A stretch of DNA of 64,000 nucleotides from Guyanagaster necrorhizus (GCF_019112545.1 NW_025064882.1:448928-512927), one strand, 5' to 3'. Shown: positions 34,785-46,964, counted from the first letter of the stretch. Numbers and translations are program-made. The notes: generated by a model from the sequence alone, not told the origin.

Positions 34785-35480
34785 TTTTCTCGGGGGGGAC
34801 ATGTATTTAGTTCTGTACCTTGTTAGCTATTCAACTCGGAGACTGTTATTTCCTATTGGGTTGATCTTTGTGAGTGGGCGCAATCGTTTCTGGACTTAGG
34901 ATTCACTCGCTGGTAACTTGTCAGTAATACTCAATAAATTAGGACTGGGTCGAACTGTGGCAGTGCAAAGGAGGCGGCCTTTTGTCCTGACCCCTGACCA
35001 AAACTGTTGACTTTGACAAGTCCGTGCTTCAACTTTTCCTGAACATTGACCGCCGGAACACTCGAAGTTTACCTTGTTCATGGAAATTCATTGTACTTTC
35101 ATCCCTGATTACTAAAGAAACTTCTGAACGTTGTTTGCTAAATAATCAGAGATCTGAATGTTGGAAGATACCTGCTACATATGGCAAGTTGCGCAAATTG
35201 GATTCGAAAATCGATGCTAATGACTGCCACATTGTCAACTTGAACAGGCATCTTTGCGCGATCCAAGTCGCATTCAAGTCACATAATGTCTTTGCCTAGG
35301 TTTCGACCATGCAAATCAGGGCCCAGTTTACGGCAGTGGTCAAAGTCAATAGGCAAGCCATTGATGTTTCAACCAGGCAAAGACAGACCTCACCATGCAT
35401 ATAAACCGCAGCCTGAATTTCCAACGTCCTCTACCTCATTCCACCTTCCAGCCTTCCTCAGAGCAAAGTCTTGAATCACA
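34785..35480. other. Promoter-side gap before the zinc-finger gene
   Basis: About 700 bp between SDE2 and the C2H2 gene; no gene recognised. It contains the TATA box annotated separately. Confidence 0.45.
35400..35405 (+). promoter_or_regulatory. TATA box of the C2H2 zinc-finger gene
   Basis: TATAAA lies 76 bp upstream of the ATG at 35481, in a pyrimidine-rich leader context (cctctacctcattccacc follows), the normal spacing for fungal core promoters. Confidence 0.5.
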
Positions 35481-36563
35481 ATGTCTTTCTTACTCAAGAA
35501 TTCCATTTCCCAACCAGTGGATCTCGACGAGACAGTCTTTGACTCTGGGGCATCTAGAATGCACATCGGATTGTCATCTTCAGCTCCCTCCACCGAAGTG
35601 TACTACAGCCCCACCGGCGAGATCGCGTTTGCCCCACCCTCTGTTGCGGAAAACGTGTTCATTTTCGGAGACCCGATGTTCCACAGTGATTTCCACCTGG
35701 ACGTCACGAACGAACTGTCTTATTTCAATTTCTGCTCGCCCTCACTCGATCCGACTGTCACAGAGTCCGTCGGCCCCAGTGTGTCGAATTCCGCGAGTCT
35801 CACTCCGACTCACCTTGGGGGCACGGACGAGGACGCCGAGCATGACCTGGACCCAGCATACGGAAGCCAAAATGGAGGAGCTTGCGATCCGATGGAGTTT
35901 CGTTTCAAAACTGAAGACGCGTCGACTGCCACTTTGTTTTCTCAGCCACCTCCTTCGCCAGAGTTCCATGACGACTGGAGTTCGTCTACCTCTAACTCCG
36001 ACCGTTGCACTTCTGTCGGCCATGAAAACGCCGATTGTCATCCCACTGTCGAAGTCTCCTCGGACACATCCTGTTCAGACGGCCACGATTCTGACTACAA
36101 AGACCCTGCGACTGGCACCCGAAAGCGCGCGAGAACTGCGAATGCTGCCCAGCCCAAGAAAAAGGGCGGCAAAAGGTCCAACTTCAAAAAGTCGTCTGAG
36201 CGATGGCCTTTCCACAATCGGCCCGTACGGGTGCGTTGCCTCGTTCCCACATGCGACGCCGAATTGGGGTCGATAAACAGTGTCATCGATCACTGCGATG
36301 AGGAGCACCCCGTGATTGAGAAGAAGCCCGATGCCGTACGGTGCGCGTACTTTGATTGCAAAGAGCGGGCCAAGAGTGTGGGAGATATGAGGAGGCATTT
36401 CTTGAAAATGACTCACGAGCCGCATCATTTCAAGTGCGAAGCATGCCAGAGGATGTTCACAAGGCGGGATCCCTTGCTCAGGCATATGCGAAACTTGAAG
36501 GGCAGGTGCAGGAGTAGAATGTTGAAAAACGACCCCGTTAGGAACCGAAAACTGAAGGCTTAA
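35481..36563 (+). CDS. C2H2-type zinc-finger protein, probable transcription factor
   Basis: Intronless gene of 360 residues. Residues 1-200 are Ser/Asp/Pro-rich with acidic patches, as in activation regions. A basic nuclear-localisation-like block (TRKRARTANAAQPKKKGGKR) lies around residues 215-235. Three finger-like units follow: CLVPTCDAELGSINSVIDHC with a following H, CAYFDCKERAKSVGDMRRHF with a following H, and CEACQRMFTRRDPLLRHMRN ending in Cys (C2HC). The last is the most canonical and includes RRDPLLRH-type DNA-contact positions. The tail is basic. Fungal genes of this layout are common in Agaricomycetes, but I cannot name an orthologue or target. Confidence 0.85.
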   Translation: MSFLLKNSISQPVDLDETVFDSGASRMHIGLSSSAPSTEVYYSPTGEIAFAPPSVAENVFIFGDPMFHSDFHLDVTNELSYFNFCSPSLDPTVTESVGPSVSNSASLTPTHLGGTDEDAEHDLDPAYGSQNGGACDPMEFRFKTEDASTATLFSQPPPSPEFHDDWSSSTSNSDRCTSVGHENADCHPTVEVSSDTSCSDGHDSDYKDPATGTRKRARTANAAQPKKKGGKRSNFKKSSERWPFHNRPVRVRCLVPTCDAELGSINSVIDHCDEEHPVIEKKPDAVRCAYFDCKERAKSVGDMRRHFLKMTHEPHHFKCEACQRMFTRRDPLLRHMRNLKGRCRSRMLKNDPVRNRKLKA

Positions 36564-37361
36564 GTGACACAATTAATGATATATGGCTACCTTCATTTTT
36601 TATATGTAGATAGAGTTCCATTTATTCGCCACATTTGTTAGAATTTTAGATCCTATATAATTTTATGCGTCTTGTTTTTGCTATGCCAGCAGTTTTTATA
36701 CAGTAAGAGGCCACTTCTCCATTGAAGCCATTGAAGTACAGTGAGTTCTCTAGTAACCTCTCTATCACTTACTACTCCGGCGACCACATGAATGTCCAGC
36801 ATCTTTGTCGATTTGCGTCCTCCATGTATTCTGGTGAAAACCATGCGCCCTTCAGGCACTATAGCTCTGCAGGTGAATAAGCATTTCGACTCCGAACCTG
36901 TATCCGATTGAAATCGAATCCAGGTACCCCATACATATTTGTATATCGTCACTCCTTCCTTCACTGTTCAGTATATGTAGTACGTATCCAGACTAGAAGA
37001 GTAATAGGGGCTCAATGCTTTCATCCGTAGGACACTGACCCGTTGGAAAACATCTATTAACTGTTGAAATGCCGGCGCACTTCTAGAGTAATAAAAGAAT
37101 TTCCAGCTAGAATAGTCCCGTACTACCCAATTACCTACGTCGTACGGAGATCACGTTCCGACGAGACTGAAGCACTTTGTGTTTGGATTATAGAGGTATC
37201 TTCTATTATAGATATTATACAGGTGAGAAAAGAGGTGCGAGAAGGCAATTTTGAATGGGTAGATAAGGATCGACATCATATACAGGCAATAAAGAGTGTT
37301 AAGAGACCTTGGGATGCATCGAAGAGTGACTCAATCGAGCCTGCATGTTGAGCTCTACATG
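36564..37361. other. Intergenic region, nothing recognised
   Basis: About 800 bp, A/T-rich, between convergent genes. Short open frames lack any support. Confidence 0.45.
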
Positions 37362-38550
37362 TCAGACAGTTAATTTCGTTGCCCCAAGTTGCTGGCTTAG
37401 CAATTGCGTTCCTAAGAGCGTCATTCGCTGCCGTTTGCCCCCAAGTTCACTCTCCAAAGCGCGACCAGAAGTCGTCCACTCTTTGCGCTGCTTCTTCAAT
37501 GAGGCCCCAGGCTCGTCGGGTTGTTGCAAGCTGGCGGAGAGCGACTCTTGGAAGATGTCATTCCTTTTCGCAGTGACATGTCGTTTTTCTCGGAGGCTAT
37601 ATGGAGAGATGTCGGAGTGGGTAGGGGAGTACAGTGGCGACCTAGATATCGAAGGAAGCGAATGTTTTCGGGAGGTGGAAGACTTTTTGTGATTGACTTG
37701 CTTTTTCTTCAGCAAAGACCGTATGGGACAGGCAGCGGCGGATCGGCATCTGGTTGGAGACATGACATTGGAAACTGTGAACGTCGGCAAATCATAGTCT
37801 GGCTCTTCCTCCTGAGATAAATGTTCGTAGTCACGATCCAGGTCCATGCCGGTCCCAAAGGCGGAGACATAGGTAGGCAGTAGCAGGGCGGAGGCTGTGG
37901 CATCACGACAAAAGACGCGTGGGTTCATAGTTACACCTTCGTTGATAGCACGAGGTACTCTTGAGAGATTGGAGCCCGAGAACTCCCAACTGAGGCCAGT
38001 GGACATGGTTGTATCAACGGGTTGCAAACAAGTGGATGCAGGGGGAGGAAATATCTGTGGACAGTAGCCCAATGAGCTCTGGGTCTTTATATATTCAGCA
38101 TATTGCTGTGAAATGTCGTTAGAGCGATGCGTAGAAATCCAATTACGAGATACACACCTCTTCGGGCAATAAGGCGCGTACGCCATCACGTTCCACCGCT
38201 TCGACATCGAAGAGACGACTTGTCGAGACCAAACTACATGGAATGTACGCCGTCCCTTCGAGTCCCCGGCCTGGATGCGTAAGATAGACGAAGGGTTTCT
38301 TGCTGACGACAGGAGGAATGTTGTGGTGTTGGATGAAGTTCGTTCCGACCGGTTGGTCCCAATCAAAGTCTAGGTGCTCGGGAAGCTGGGCATCCGATGT
38401 TGTGGAGCCTGTATCATGGGATAAATGTGCGATATGCTGCTGCAGATAACGTGAAAGAGAGTTGCCACTTGAATCCCCGTATTCTGATGTGGGAGCTCCG
38501 AAAGATCCCTCCAGAGAAGGTGCTTCGAGTGCCTTGAACATCTGTTTCAT
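37362..38550 (-). CDS. Hypothetical protein, Ser-rich with basic tail
   Basis: Not recognised. Two long frames join across one short intron at about 38105-38155. The N-terminal exon reads MKQMFKALEAPSLEGSFG, HLDFDWDQPVGTNFIQHH, KPFVYLTHPGRGLEGTAYIP, EAVERDGVRALLPEE; the second continues QYAEYIKTQSSLGYCPQIFP and an acidic EHLSQEEEPDYDLPTF, and ends with a Lys/Arg/Ser-rich region (LLKKKQVNHKKSSTSRKH) and GTQLLSQQLGATKLTV. The folded-looking part is residues 60-140. No transmembrane segment or signal peptide is seen, and a nuclear protein is plausible. The ATG at 38550 is used because an in-frame stop lies shortly upstream. Conserved-looking codon use suggests a real gene. Confidence 0.6.
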
Positions 38551-39942
38551 GTCCTCAGCGATGATATTCAGGCCGTCGTTAGCGAAGGTGGTGTTGTTTG
38601 CAGGACGATGCGTTGAAAGTCGTGTGGTGGAAGATAGCTAGGTTTTTAGCACTCAGGAAATATATATGGAGTGTGTACAATGCCACGCAAAGTAGTCTGA
38701 GCGCAGGAACGTACGCGTAGAAGTTTGCATTGAAAAACGACGTCAGATAGCCTAATCCGACAATGTTATGGGGATTTTTGTCCATTGGTCCATTGGTCTG
38801 TGAGATAATTTGATCTGAAAACAAAAGGGCTTGATTCCTCCTTTTGTAAAGCGTGTCACAAGCTACGGACAAAAGTGAATAAAATCACGGTCACGTGTAC
38901 GACGTGAAAAGCTTGTCCCTATTTCTCCTCGTTATGCCGTAGCTGTACGGTGTATATAGGCTCGTAAAATGGGTTTTTAAGACAAGCACCAAGGTGCCGC
39001 TGATATGAAGAAAGGAATCGTCTGCCGTGGCCTCGTAGGTGAAGAACCTTGTTATGAGATCGGAAGCCCTTCATTGATGCTTTGAAAAACAACTTTGAAG
39101 TCAACACTAAGCTGTGTTATGGAAATGGGAAGTGTCAGGATGACTTCGTGCTGCCAAGAATAAAACACAGCACTTCACGAGTATGCCAAAGCAGATAGTC
39201 GGCACTTGACTCAGTGGCAGCTGTCGGAGTCTGAGAATTCAATGAGATGGAAGGTCATGACCGGAGGCAGAATACCAGCTCTTCCCACTTTCCAGAGACC
39301 CATGGAGAAAACCATGACGCTGTGGGCGCCTCTCGGACTGGGTCCAGAGTCCATAGGAAGACTACAGAATATGGTATTTAGGGTTGACTGATTAGTCGTC
39401 TTCTTGAACACTCAACCATGAACCTTCGATATAGCTGCTGGCACTATGAAAGGTCGACGTACGCCACGGTGTTGCACGCGTTGAAGTCAAGAAAGCCAGC
39501 CTGTTGGCAGTCATACTGACTTGAAAGAAGACGGAAGTTATCGACATGACAACACATGTGGGGTAAAAATCTGTGGCCGACGCAAGGGCAGACGTGAAGG
39601 AAGAAGAAAACTGGATATCAAGCGGAGTTTGAGCTTCTCAGTCGGCACCACTTTTCAGAGGACTTTGCACTCATGTTCAAGGGTGACGAAAAACTTCAAG
39701 TTTAAGGACTCTACGGTAAATTTTTGGAAGTGACCTTGGCATGGTAGGAGCTCGGGGAATCCTGATTGGAACCCCGGCCTCAAAAAACAGTTACAATCAA
39801 CTTCACGAAGTCCGCGATGTAAGTAGGTAATATATTCATAAATGAGTGATGATCCGAAATACTCTAATATGCATTTAAACGAAGTAATAGAGGAGATTGG
39901 TACATGTATAAATATCCTTCACGAATCATCGGTGCTCAAAGC
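38551..39942. other. Intergenic region, nothing recognised
   Basis: About 1.4 kb. Frames such as 38579-38872 on the minus strand are hydrophobic or low-complexity and match nothing I know. It contains the upstream region of the hypothetical gene to the left and the 3' region of the chitinase to the right. Confidence 0.4.
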
Positions 39943-41945
39943 TCAACAGGTACCAGTCTCCTTCCAGACACCAGCTTGACCCCCCGGGGTATCACCTTGC
40001 GTCCACCAAGAAGCAGTCCAAAGCATTCCGCCTGTAGAACTGGGTCAACATCTACCGAATAATCTCCAACAAGGGAAAATCCCACCATAAGATACTTGGT
40101 TGCCGCCGACATAGACAGCTGTCTTATCCCATGCTGAAATGCCAGAGCAGCTTCCGCTTCCGCCCGTAGGTGTCGGAGTAGCGCTGGTAGTAGTAGTGGT
40201 GGTGGTGGTGGTGCTCGTAGGAGTGGATCCGCTCTGTCCCATGTTGTTCCTGATATTATCCCACTTGCTGTTCGGATAGTTGATATGGTTCTGTGTCGTG
40301 TCGAGGCTGCCGAGCACGCCAGCTGCGGTGCCAACGAGGGACTCCGAGCCCACTTTGTCCGTCGACAGCTGAGAAATGAATGTCAGCTTGAAGCTCCCGA
40401 GTAGTAGCATACTAAGGAGATTATAGCACCAACCTCCCAGAACATAGATCCTGCCATGCCGTTGTCGTTGATATACTTCGTTTTCAAGGAAACAATATCC
40501 GGGGTATCGTATGAGACTAATTCCTTCTTAGAAGAGTCGTACGAGTAGCTTGTAACATCGGTGAAATTTTCGTAGACCTGAGCGCCAGACACTGTAATAA
40601 AGGGTTAGCCAAAACTAAGGACACTGAGCCGTAACATACGAGGAAGGGTGTCATATGAGTAAATACCGGCCGAGATAGTCCCCGGGCCAACCTAAATAGA
40701 GAGAACTCGATGAAATGGGGAAAATAAAGAGCCACAGGCCACGTACGCCGTTGTAAGGCTGGCCAATTCCAGCTGTGTTCTCGAATGACCGTCCGTACAA
40801 TGGCATTCCCATTGTAATCTTACTGATATCCGCACCCGCAGAAACAAAATGCTTGACTGCAGCATCGGTGTTCACCCCTGTACGAGTACCGCCATAAAGA
40901 TTGGCTTGGTTATCCGCGTAGGTCAACCAGGAGCCGGCATAATCATACGCCATCAGGTTCCAGTGTGTTACGGCTTTGTCCATCTGAGGAACGACAAGGT
41001 TGGCGTAATTGTCTGGACCCGCAGAGACCGCTACTGATAGTTGATATGGAGTAGTGTCATTCTTGGACGTAGCAAGACCATCGAAGGCAGAGCGCAGCTC
41101 GGTCAAGAGGTCGGCAAAGCCTTGGCCTTCGGCAGAGCTGGAGGGGTATTCAAAGTCGATGTCACTAGCACATAATGTTAGCATAGTCACCTCATCGATA
41201 GAGGTATAAAAAAAAATGCTGACATGCCATCGAAACCGTAGTCCTCGATAAGCGTTACGGCGTTGGAAACAAAGGTCGAACGACTTGGTGATGAGGTGAC
41301 AAAGGAGAAATGGCCAGCCTGTGAGTAGGTCCAACCACCGATAGAGAGAAGGACTTTGATATTCCGGTTGGCGAGCTTGATGAGGTACATCTGCTTCAAA
41401 CATCCATAAAGGTTGTTTCCACTGTCATTCCAACTATCTCCGTCATAGTGTTTCTAGTAAACCTGAGTAAATAGCACACAATGAGCAGGTTGGTATCAAT
41501 TTACCTGTTCATCGGCCCACGAGTCGGTGAGTTTAACGGCTCCTGTAGATGGATCGACATCCGCAAATGCATAGAGAATGTCTAGTTTGCATAAACGCCT
41601 GTCCGTAAGTCATTCAGAGCAGAATGTAATGGAGCATACGAGTCAATGTATTCGTAACAATATTTTGCGGTTCTGCAGAATCACGTCAGATAATTCCACG
41701 TCAAAAGCAATGCTAGAGTACTAACGGAAATTGGCTGCGTAGATACCCCAGTTGGTGAAGTACGCCATGGATGCCTTGCCAGTATCGCGTTTCTGGATAC
41801 CAGTGTTCACCTTGGGGTTTTCTTCTATTGCGTAGGTAGTCGGGGGCTCCTCGTAGCTGGGGGGGCGATGCATGACCTGGGACGCATTAACGACGGCCAC
41901 CGTAAGGCAAGTAAGAAAGAAAAGAGAGCGCTTGAGTGTAGCCAT
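39943..41945 (-). CDS. GH18 chitinase with C-terminal CBM5 chitin-binding module
   Basis: Secreted enzyme cleaving beta-1,4 bonds of chitin. A signal peptide is visible ([20 protein letters not shown]) followed by a roughly 30-residue stretch ending QKR (Lys52-Arg53), a Kex2-type site just before the catalytic domain, which starts [16 protein letters not shown]. The GH18 barrel has [12 protein letters not shown], the catalytic block [16 protein letters not shown] (DxxDxDxE, Glu as acid/base), [43 protein letters not shown] and [12 protein letters not shown] Gly/Ser/Thr linker with a run of nine Thr leads to a CBM5-type module, [32 protein letters not shown], then WKETGTC. Such chitinases serve wall remodelling or nutrition. 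Introns are numerous. A TATA box precedes it. Confidence 0.94.
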
Positions 41946-42016
41946 GATATAAGGAATGTGAAGAGGGGTATTGAGCTCGAGGAGAGCAGTGGTTCTCCAT
42001 ACCTCTCAAGGTGTCT

Positions 42017-42024
42017 CTTATATA
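42017..42024 (-). promoter_or_regulatory. TATA box of the chitinase gene
   Basis: TATATAAG on the minus strand, about 75 bp upstream of the chitinase ATG at 41945, the usual spacing. A strong TATA box fits a regulated gene, though that is inference. Confidence 0.5.
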
Positions 42025-43367
42025 CGAATAACAGATAGCAGTTCCTCGGGATTAAGTCGTAAGGTAGAGAGAGGCCCAGTCTAATTCAACTCAAACCGTC
42101 TTCCTCATGCTAGGAGCGGGGACACACATTTGGAGTAGATGAGTCTGTGATACATGCCGAGCCTCGAGAGGGCTCCGAGGATTTTGATCAGAGAGAGACG
42201 CATAGGAGCAGTTTCACCACCCAGGAGATGGCAATACGAGAGTTGACGATAGACACCACTCAAGACACGCGACAGAGAAGACAGAAGTCGACCAGGATGG
42301 AAATAAGCACTCCGATTATTACCCAGAAGCTCAGGGGAGCCTTCTGTTGATAGGCCGGTCACTGATAAAGGCCGGGAAGAGAACGGGCACTCACAGAATC
42401 GCATCCGTCGATCCGCATGGAAGACAGAAAGAGGCATCAATTAACAACCGCTCTGATGATTCGAAGGATGGTAGCACGCGGTTGTTGAGGGAAGGAGGAC
42501 CGATTGGTCCAGGTCATGAAGAAGCCATGGCGGAATATCGTGAAACAATGAGGACCAGAATCGGAAGCGATATATAGTCATTGCGTCCAATCTAGTGACA
42601 AACAAATGAGGCTTCCATGCGGACATTGGTATTCAGACATTCAAACAACACTGTGAAAGTGTCAAATCCAAAGCGATTGATTAAATGCCACGTAGCGGAA
42701 TTGCTTACAGTGCAGAGACGATCATACTGCGATACAGGCAACAGACAAGAACACTGTCCATTCGTCCAAGTCGGGCCTATAAGTTAATGGTACTTGATGA
42801 CTCAAGTTCTCTTTGCTTATACCTCTGCGAACCTTGTGGACCTCGTACGGTGTGATATCTTGTGATAACGATTGAATGCAGCCAAGCTGCATCAGCTGCT
42901 GGAGTCGTTATCATTTGATCGGGAACCCCCCCGGAAGACACGAGATACAGTCTACTTTTTCGCAGTGCAGGATCTGCGCCGAGAGGTTGCTATCTTAAGT
43001 ACTTGAGATCAATTTCGGACATGTACTCATCTCGATATCTAAGTATGGCTCCAGACGGGACGCATATTCCTTCTGTCTCTAGATTGGAGTTGTTGTTAGT
43101 CGTGGAGTCAAGTAGGAAATGTCGCACCATCAGTTTTCCGAAACAGCGTTCAAGGGAGTCTGACATCGTAGTGAATCCGAACTGGCTTGATGCAGGACAG
43201 GAATTCTATTATCACATAGTCCTTATCAACTGTCAATTATCCTGAGAATGCTGTTCCACTTTGTAAGTAACCATCAAGTTCTACAACGACGGAAAAGTAA
43301 CACACACAAGGGATTGTCCATCATGAATAGATTTTTTTCTTCGTCAATACACTACACGGTAACACAT
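42025..43367. other. Intergenic region, nothing recognised
   Basis: About 1.3 kb upstream of the chitinase. Short overlapping frames on both strands are mutual shadows. No repeat recognised. Confidence 0.4.
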
Positions 43368-44111
43368 TTATCGAAGGAGTTTTAAACCCTTCCACCAGAC
43401 ATACGTCGAGACGACAGCCAAGTTCAGTACAGCTGTGCCAAGTTCAAGCTGAACGATCGCGTAAATCCAAAGTGTAGTGAGTGGTGGAACCTATCCAAGA
43501 GGTAACTTACTCGATGACAAGTAGCGACAGGAACGAAAATTCCCACCTGCCTAATGTTGACATATAAGGAACCACGACTGAGCAGATATACCGTCCTACA
43601 CCCAATACCTATGGATGCCAAGAAGAATCCAATCTGCAGCCTACGATGTTGCTTGTATCTCATCGCTGCAACTCGTTAGTCCTTCCACTGAGAGAGATCA
43701 CACAACGCACTATAGAAGATGAGTAGAGCCAGTACTATCGATATCAGTGCATATAACGTGTGGTAAAGCGTAGAACAAACATACTAGGAACATTCGATAC
43801 CATTTGTTCCACAAGTACATTCAACCCCGGATGTTTCCCATACTGGTACCGGATGAGTCTCACCCATCAGCTCGTCAGAGCAAGCAGTATCGACATCAAA
43901 GCGCAGATACACACATCTCCATCATGAGTAGCAAGAATGAGAATGGGACAATCATAGCAATAGCATTGAATATTTCTTCGGCGGCGACGCCTGGCCCATC
44001 TGGAGTTTGAAGATCCTCAGATTCTTGCATAAAGTGCCAGTTCTCTTCCTTGGGAAGTGTTGACTCTCGCGCCACAGAGGGAGGAGACTCGGAGTCCTTT
44101 GCGTCGACCAT
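43368..44111 (-). CDS. Hypothetical multi-pass membrane protein
   Basis: Not recognised by family. Start MVDAKDSESPPSVARESTLP, a hydrophilic N-terminus of about 50 residues, then membrane-like segments spread over short exons: IFNAIAMIVPFSFLLLMMEM, TLYHTLYALISIVLALLIFY, RRLQIGFFLASIGIGCRTVY and ELGTAVLNLAVVSTYVWWKG, ending LKLLR. At least four membrane spans. The intron positions are consistent with the segments but were placed by hydrophobicity alone, so the exact exon chain is uncertain, particularly between 43700 and 43900. It has the same orientation as the phosphate transporter 257 bp upstream. A small transporter or RTA1-like topology is possible but not shown. Confidence 0.5.
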
Positions 44112-44368
44112 GTGGTAAAATGAGAAAGAAAATAGATGGCTGTGTAGTCGGTAATTTCCCATTTGGGCACGAAGGCGCGCCTTTTTTGAGATCCAATTTC
44201 ATTTGTGCTTTTTGTGTAAATATCTTATACGCGGTTAAATTACTAGAGTATGAGCCAAGTTATTGAACATGAGACGGCATGTGAAGTGTAATGTAGCAGT
44301 AAAAAACGATGATAATGCTGACTCCATCATAATCATATAAACGTTATGAATACCCTCGTAAAAATAAA

Positions 44369-46580
44369 TCATGTTTGCTTGACCAAGCCAGCGTCATCAA
44401 CTTCAATTCGACCGGTACCTAAAGGGAGAGAACTTGAACTGAACAGCCTACACATAAGGGATAAGCAAGAAGACATACCCCGGACGAAACCTTCCTGGTC
44501 CTCATTTGACAGCTCTTCGAGTGTCCTGTTCTTAGTCTCAGGAAGGAGGAGTGTTGAGAAGATACCCGTCAGCATGAACAGGGCGAAAATTTCAAGACTG
44601 AAATTAATTGTCAGACACCTTAGTCGCTTCCAGAGAGAGTCCAACTCACATGTGCTTGACAAAATTGTTTGTGCCGCCGATGTCCTTCAAACGGGCGAAT
44701 CCAACTTGTGCAATGATGGCACCCAGCTTTCCACTTGCGGCAGAGATACCGTGCGCTGTTGAACGATAACGAGTTGGGAATATCTCTCCAGGAATGACGA
44801 AAGTTGTTGTATTAGGTCCAAAGTTCTGGAAGAAATTGGCGAGACAGTAGAGAAAGACGAAGGCATCAGAAGCTGATTTAGTCTTTGTGAGAGCATCGTA
44901 ACCGAAGCCTGTAGCATTTTTTTTTGTAAGGTGAGAGATAAGGAGCAAGAGGGATCCCGACATACCCATGATAACGAAGAGAATAGTGAGCATGATGAAG
45001 CCCATCAATTGAATAGGCTTACGCCCCCATGAGTCGATGAACAGGAAACAGACCCAGTACCCGGGGATGAGACCGGCTGCGGACAGAATCAAGTTTCCGA
45101 CGGCAATGTTCTTCAGGTTGTCGTAAACCTTCTGCGACCCGCTGGTCAAAGGAGTGCCGAATCCAATGGCTTCGAGGATGATACTTGAGTTGAGACCAAG
45201 GCCGTAGAAAGCAATCTGAAAATTATAAGAATTTTGACTGTGAGGGTGAAAAGGGGGAGAGACTGACATCAAGAGCGAACCACGAATAAGCAGTGCCAAG
45301 AAGAACCTTTCCGTTCTCCCACTTGCCGAAGTGTGCCGTAAAGTCAGCCCAGGTAGCTCTGGGTGCTTCCGCACGTTGAACAACGGCGTCTGGATTCTGA
45401 TGAAACGTGCCCGTGGTCAGAACATTTGAGATATCGGCGGAAGCTTGTTGGATGTTGCGTTCGATATCCATGGTGAAACGTGGGGTTTCTGGAATGGTCA
45501 AACGGAAGTAGAGGGCGATGACACCAGGGACGCAGCCAATTCCGATGAGGAGACGCCACATGTAGTCTACATGGTTATAGTTGGGAGGGGTATCATGGAG
45601 AATAGAGTTCTTGTAAGCAGCGGTAATGATCAAAGCCACGAGGGCGGCGGCTAAAAATTGAAGGTCAGTGACTGCCTAGAAAACTTTGTTGAAGTTTGGG
45701 GGGGAACATACAAAAGTTACCCCATCCTTGCGAAGCGAAGACTGCGTTCATCATACGTCCACGAATTCTTGTGGAGGCGAACTCTGAGGAGATGATAGCA
45801 CTGAGAGGGTAATCACCACCGATACCTATGCCCATCTGTATTTTTTACGGATAAGAATTGATATAAAGGGAACATGAAAAAAGACGCACGAGGAATCGCC
45901 AGACAATAAGAACACCGAGGATGTTTACTGCATGACCGCTTCCTGACACTGTTTGACCAAAGGTGGCAATGATCATAAGAATTAGTTCGACGCCATCTAG
46001 AAGGACGTGATGGGTGATGAATAGAGTGGGCGCCAGAAGAGATAAGAAAATTAACTGACACATGCGCTTCCTTCCTAAATGGTCGGCAAGCCATCCGAAT
46101 AAGAGTTGACCGAAGAGGGTACCAATGGGAGTAGCAACCTTGATGCCAAGGTCCTGGTTGGTGTTGAGTTTTTGACCTGTACTGAAAGTTAGGGAGGGGA
46201 AAGGAGGAATGTCAAAGGGGTCATACATACCATGACCGTAGACGTATCCAATCATAGTGGCGCCGATGTTGATAGCAAAGATGTCATAGCTGAAAGCGAG
46301 AAAGTATTAGATTCATAGGGTAGCAGTAAAGAGGGGTGGGATATTAACGTACGCATCTGTGAAAAAGCCTACACCTGCAACAGCACAGACCTTGACATGG
46401 AACCAGCTAAGAAAAGATTAGATATACCGGGGTAGGGGGGGGGGGGAAATAGAGAAGGGACACATACGAGAACTTTGCATTGTCGACGTCTGCGAGGGCA
46501 GCACGACGGCGCTCGTCGAGGACATAGCCGGACTTTGTAACGGGGGGGAGAGAGCCATCAGAACCCTTTTCTGAAGCCAT
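44369..46580 (-). CDS. PHO84: Phosphate:H+ symporter, PHO84-type (MFS)
   Basis: Plasma-membrane inorganic phosphate importer of the major facilitator superfamily. Start MASEKGSDGSLPPVTKSGYV, then ERRRAALADVDNAKFS and FHVKVCAVAGVGFFTDAYDI, the PHO84 opening with the FxTDAYD motif. The loop between TM2 and TM3 shows GWLADHLGRKRMCQL. GIGIGGDYPLSAIISSEFAS is the PHO84 signature (GGDYPLS). RRLLIG-type sequence precedes IPETPRFTMDIERNI, and the second half has SWFALDIAFYGLGLNSSIIL, FIDSWGRKPIQLMGF, NTTTFVIPGEIFPTRYRSTA and LPETKNRTLEEL. Twelve spans are expected. Many introns; one contains a run of 12 G. Two CACGTG boxes lie 385-450 bp upstream. C-terminus IEVDDAGLVKQT. Confidence 0.95.
46435..46446 (+). 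repeat. Homopolymer run of 12 G in a PHO84 intron
   Basis: Twelve consecutive G on the plus strand inside an intron of the phosphate transporter gene. Such tracts are length-unstable and error-prone in sequencing. Confidence 0.8.
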
Positions 46581-46964
46581 TTGGGAGAGATGGGAAACTT
46601 GGGGCGCTAGATTACGACCTTTTATTGATCCTGGATATATGTCTAACCCGCTTATGGAATCCGGCGAGACTCACCACCGACAGACCACTGCACGTTCGTA
46701 TGTTTCAGCCAATCAACGATCGTGCATACAGACCGCCCACACCGATCAAACTGATCCACCTGCTAAGGTTCACTCAGATCAAATCAAGGGACCTTCTCGG
46801 GCGGCGGCTGTTCCTGGACTTGTCTTGGCGCAAGCGTGCCACAGAGATGCGCCCACCACTCGCAAATCACGAAAAACTAGTAAAAACGACACCCAGGAGG
46901 GGGAGCGGGTTCCATTCATTTTCTCGTCTTCCAAATAAGCGGGAGTATTTTCAACATTTCTTCG

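Noticed and set aside
35395..36276. 293-codon plus-strand open frame overlapping the C2H2 gene
   Set aside because: It is a frame shadow of the C2H2 gene, which has zinc-finger motifs, an NLS-like block and a TATA box at the right distance.
40195..40215. GTG-rich trinucleotide repeat as a separate repeat element
   Set aside because: It encodes the Thr run of the chitinase linker and is part of that gene.
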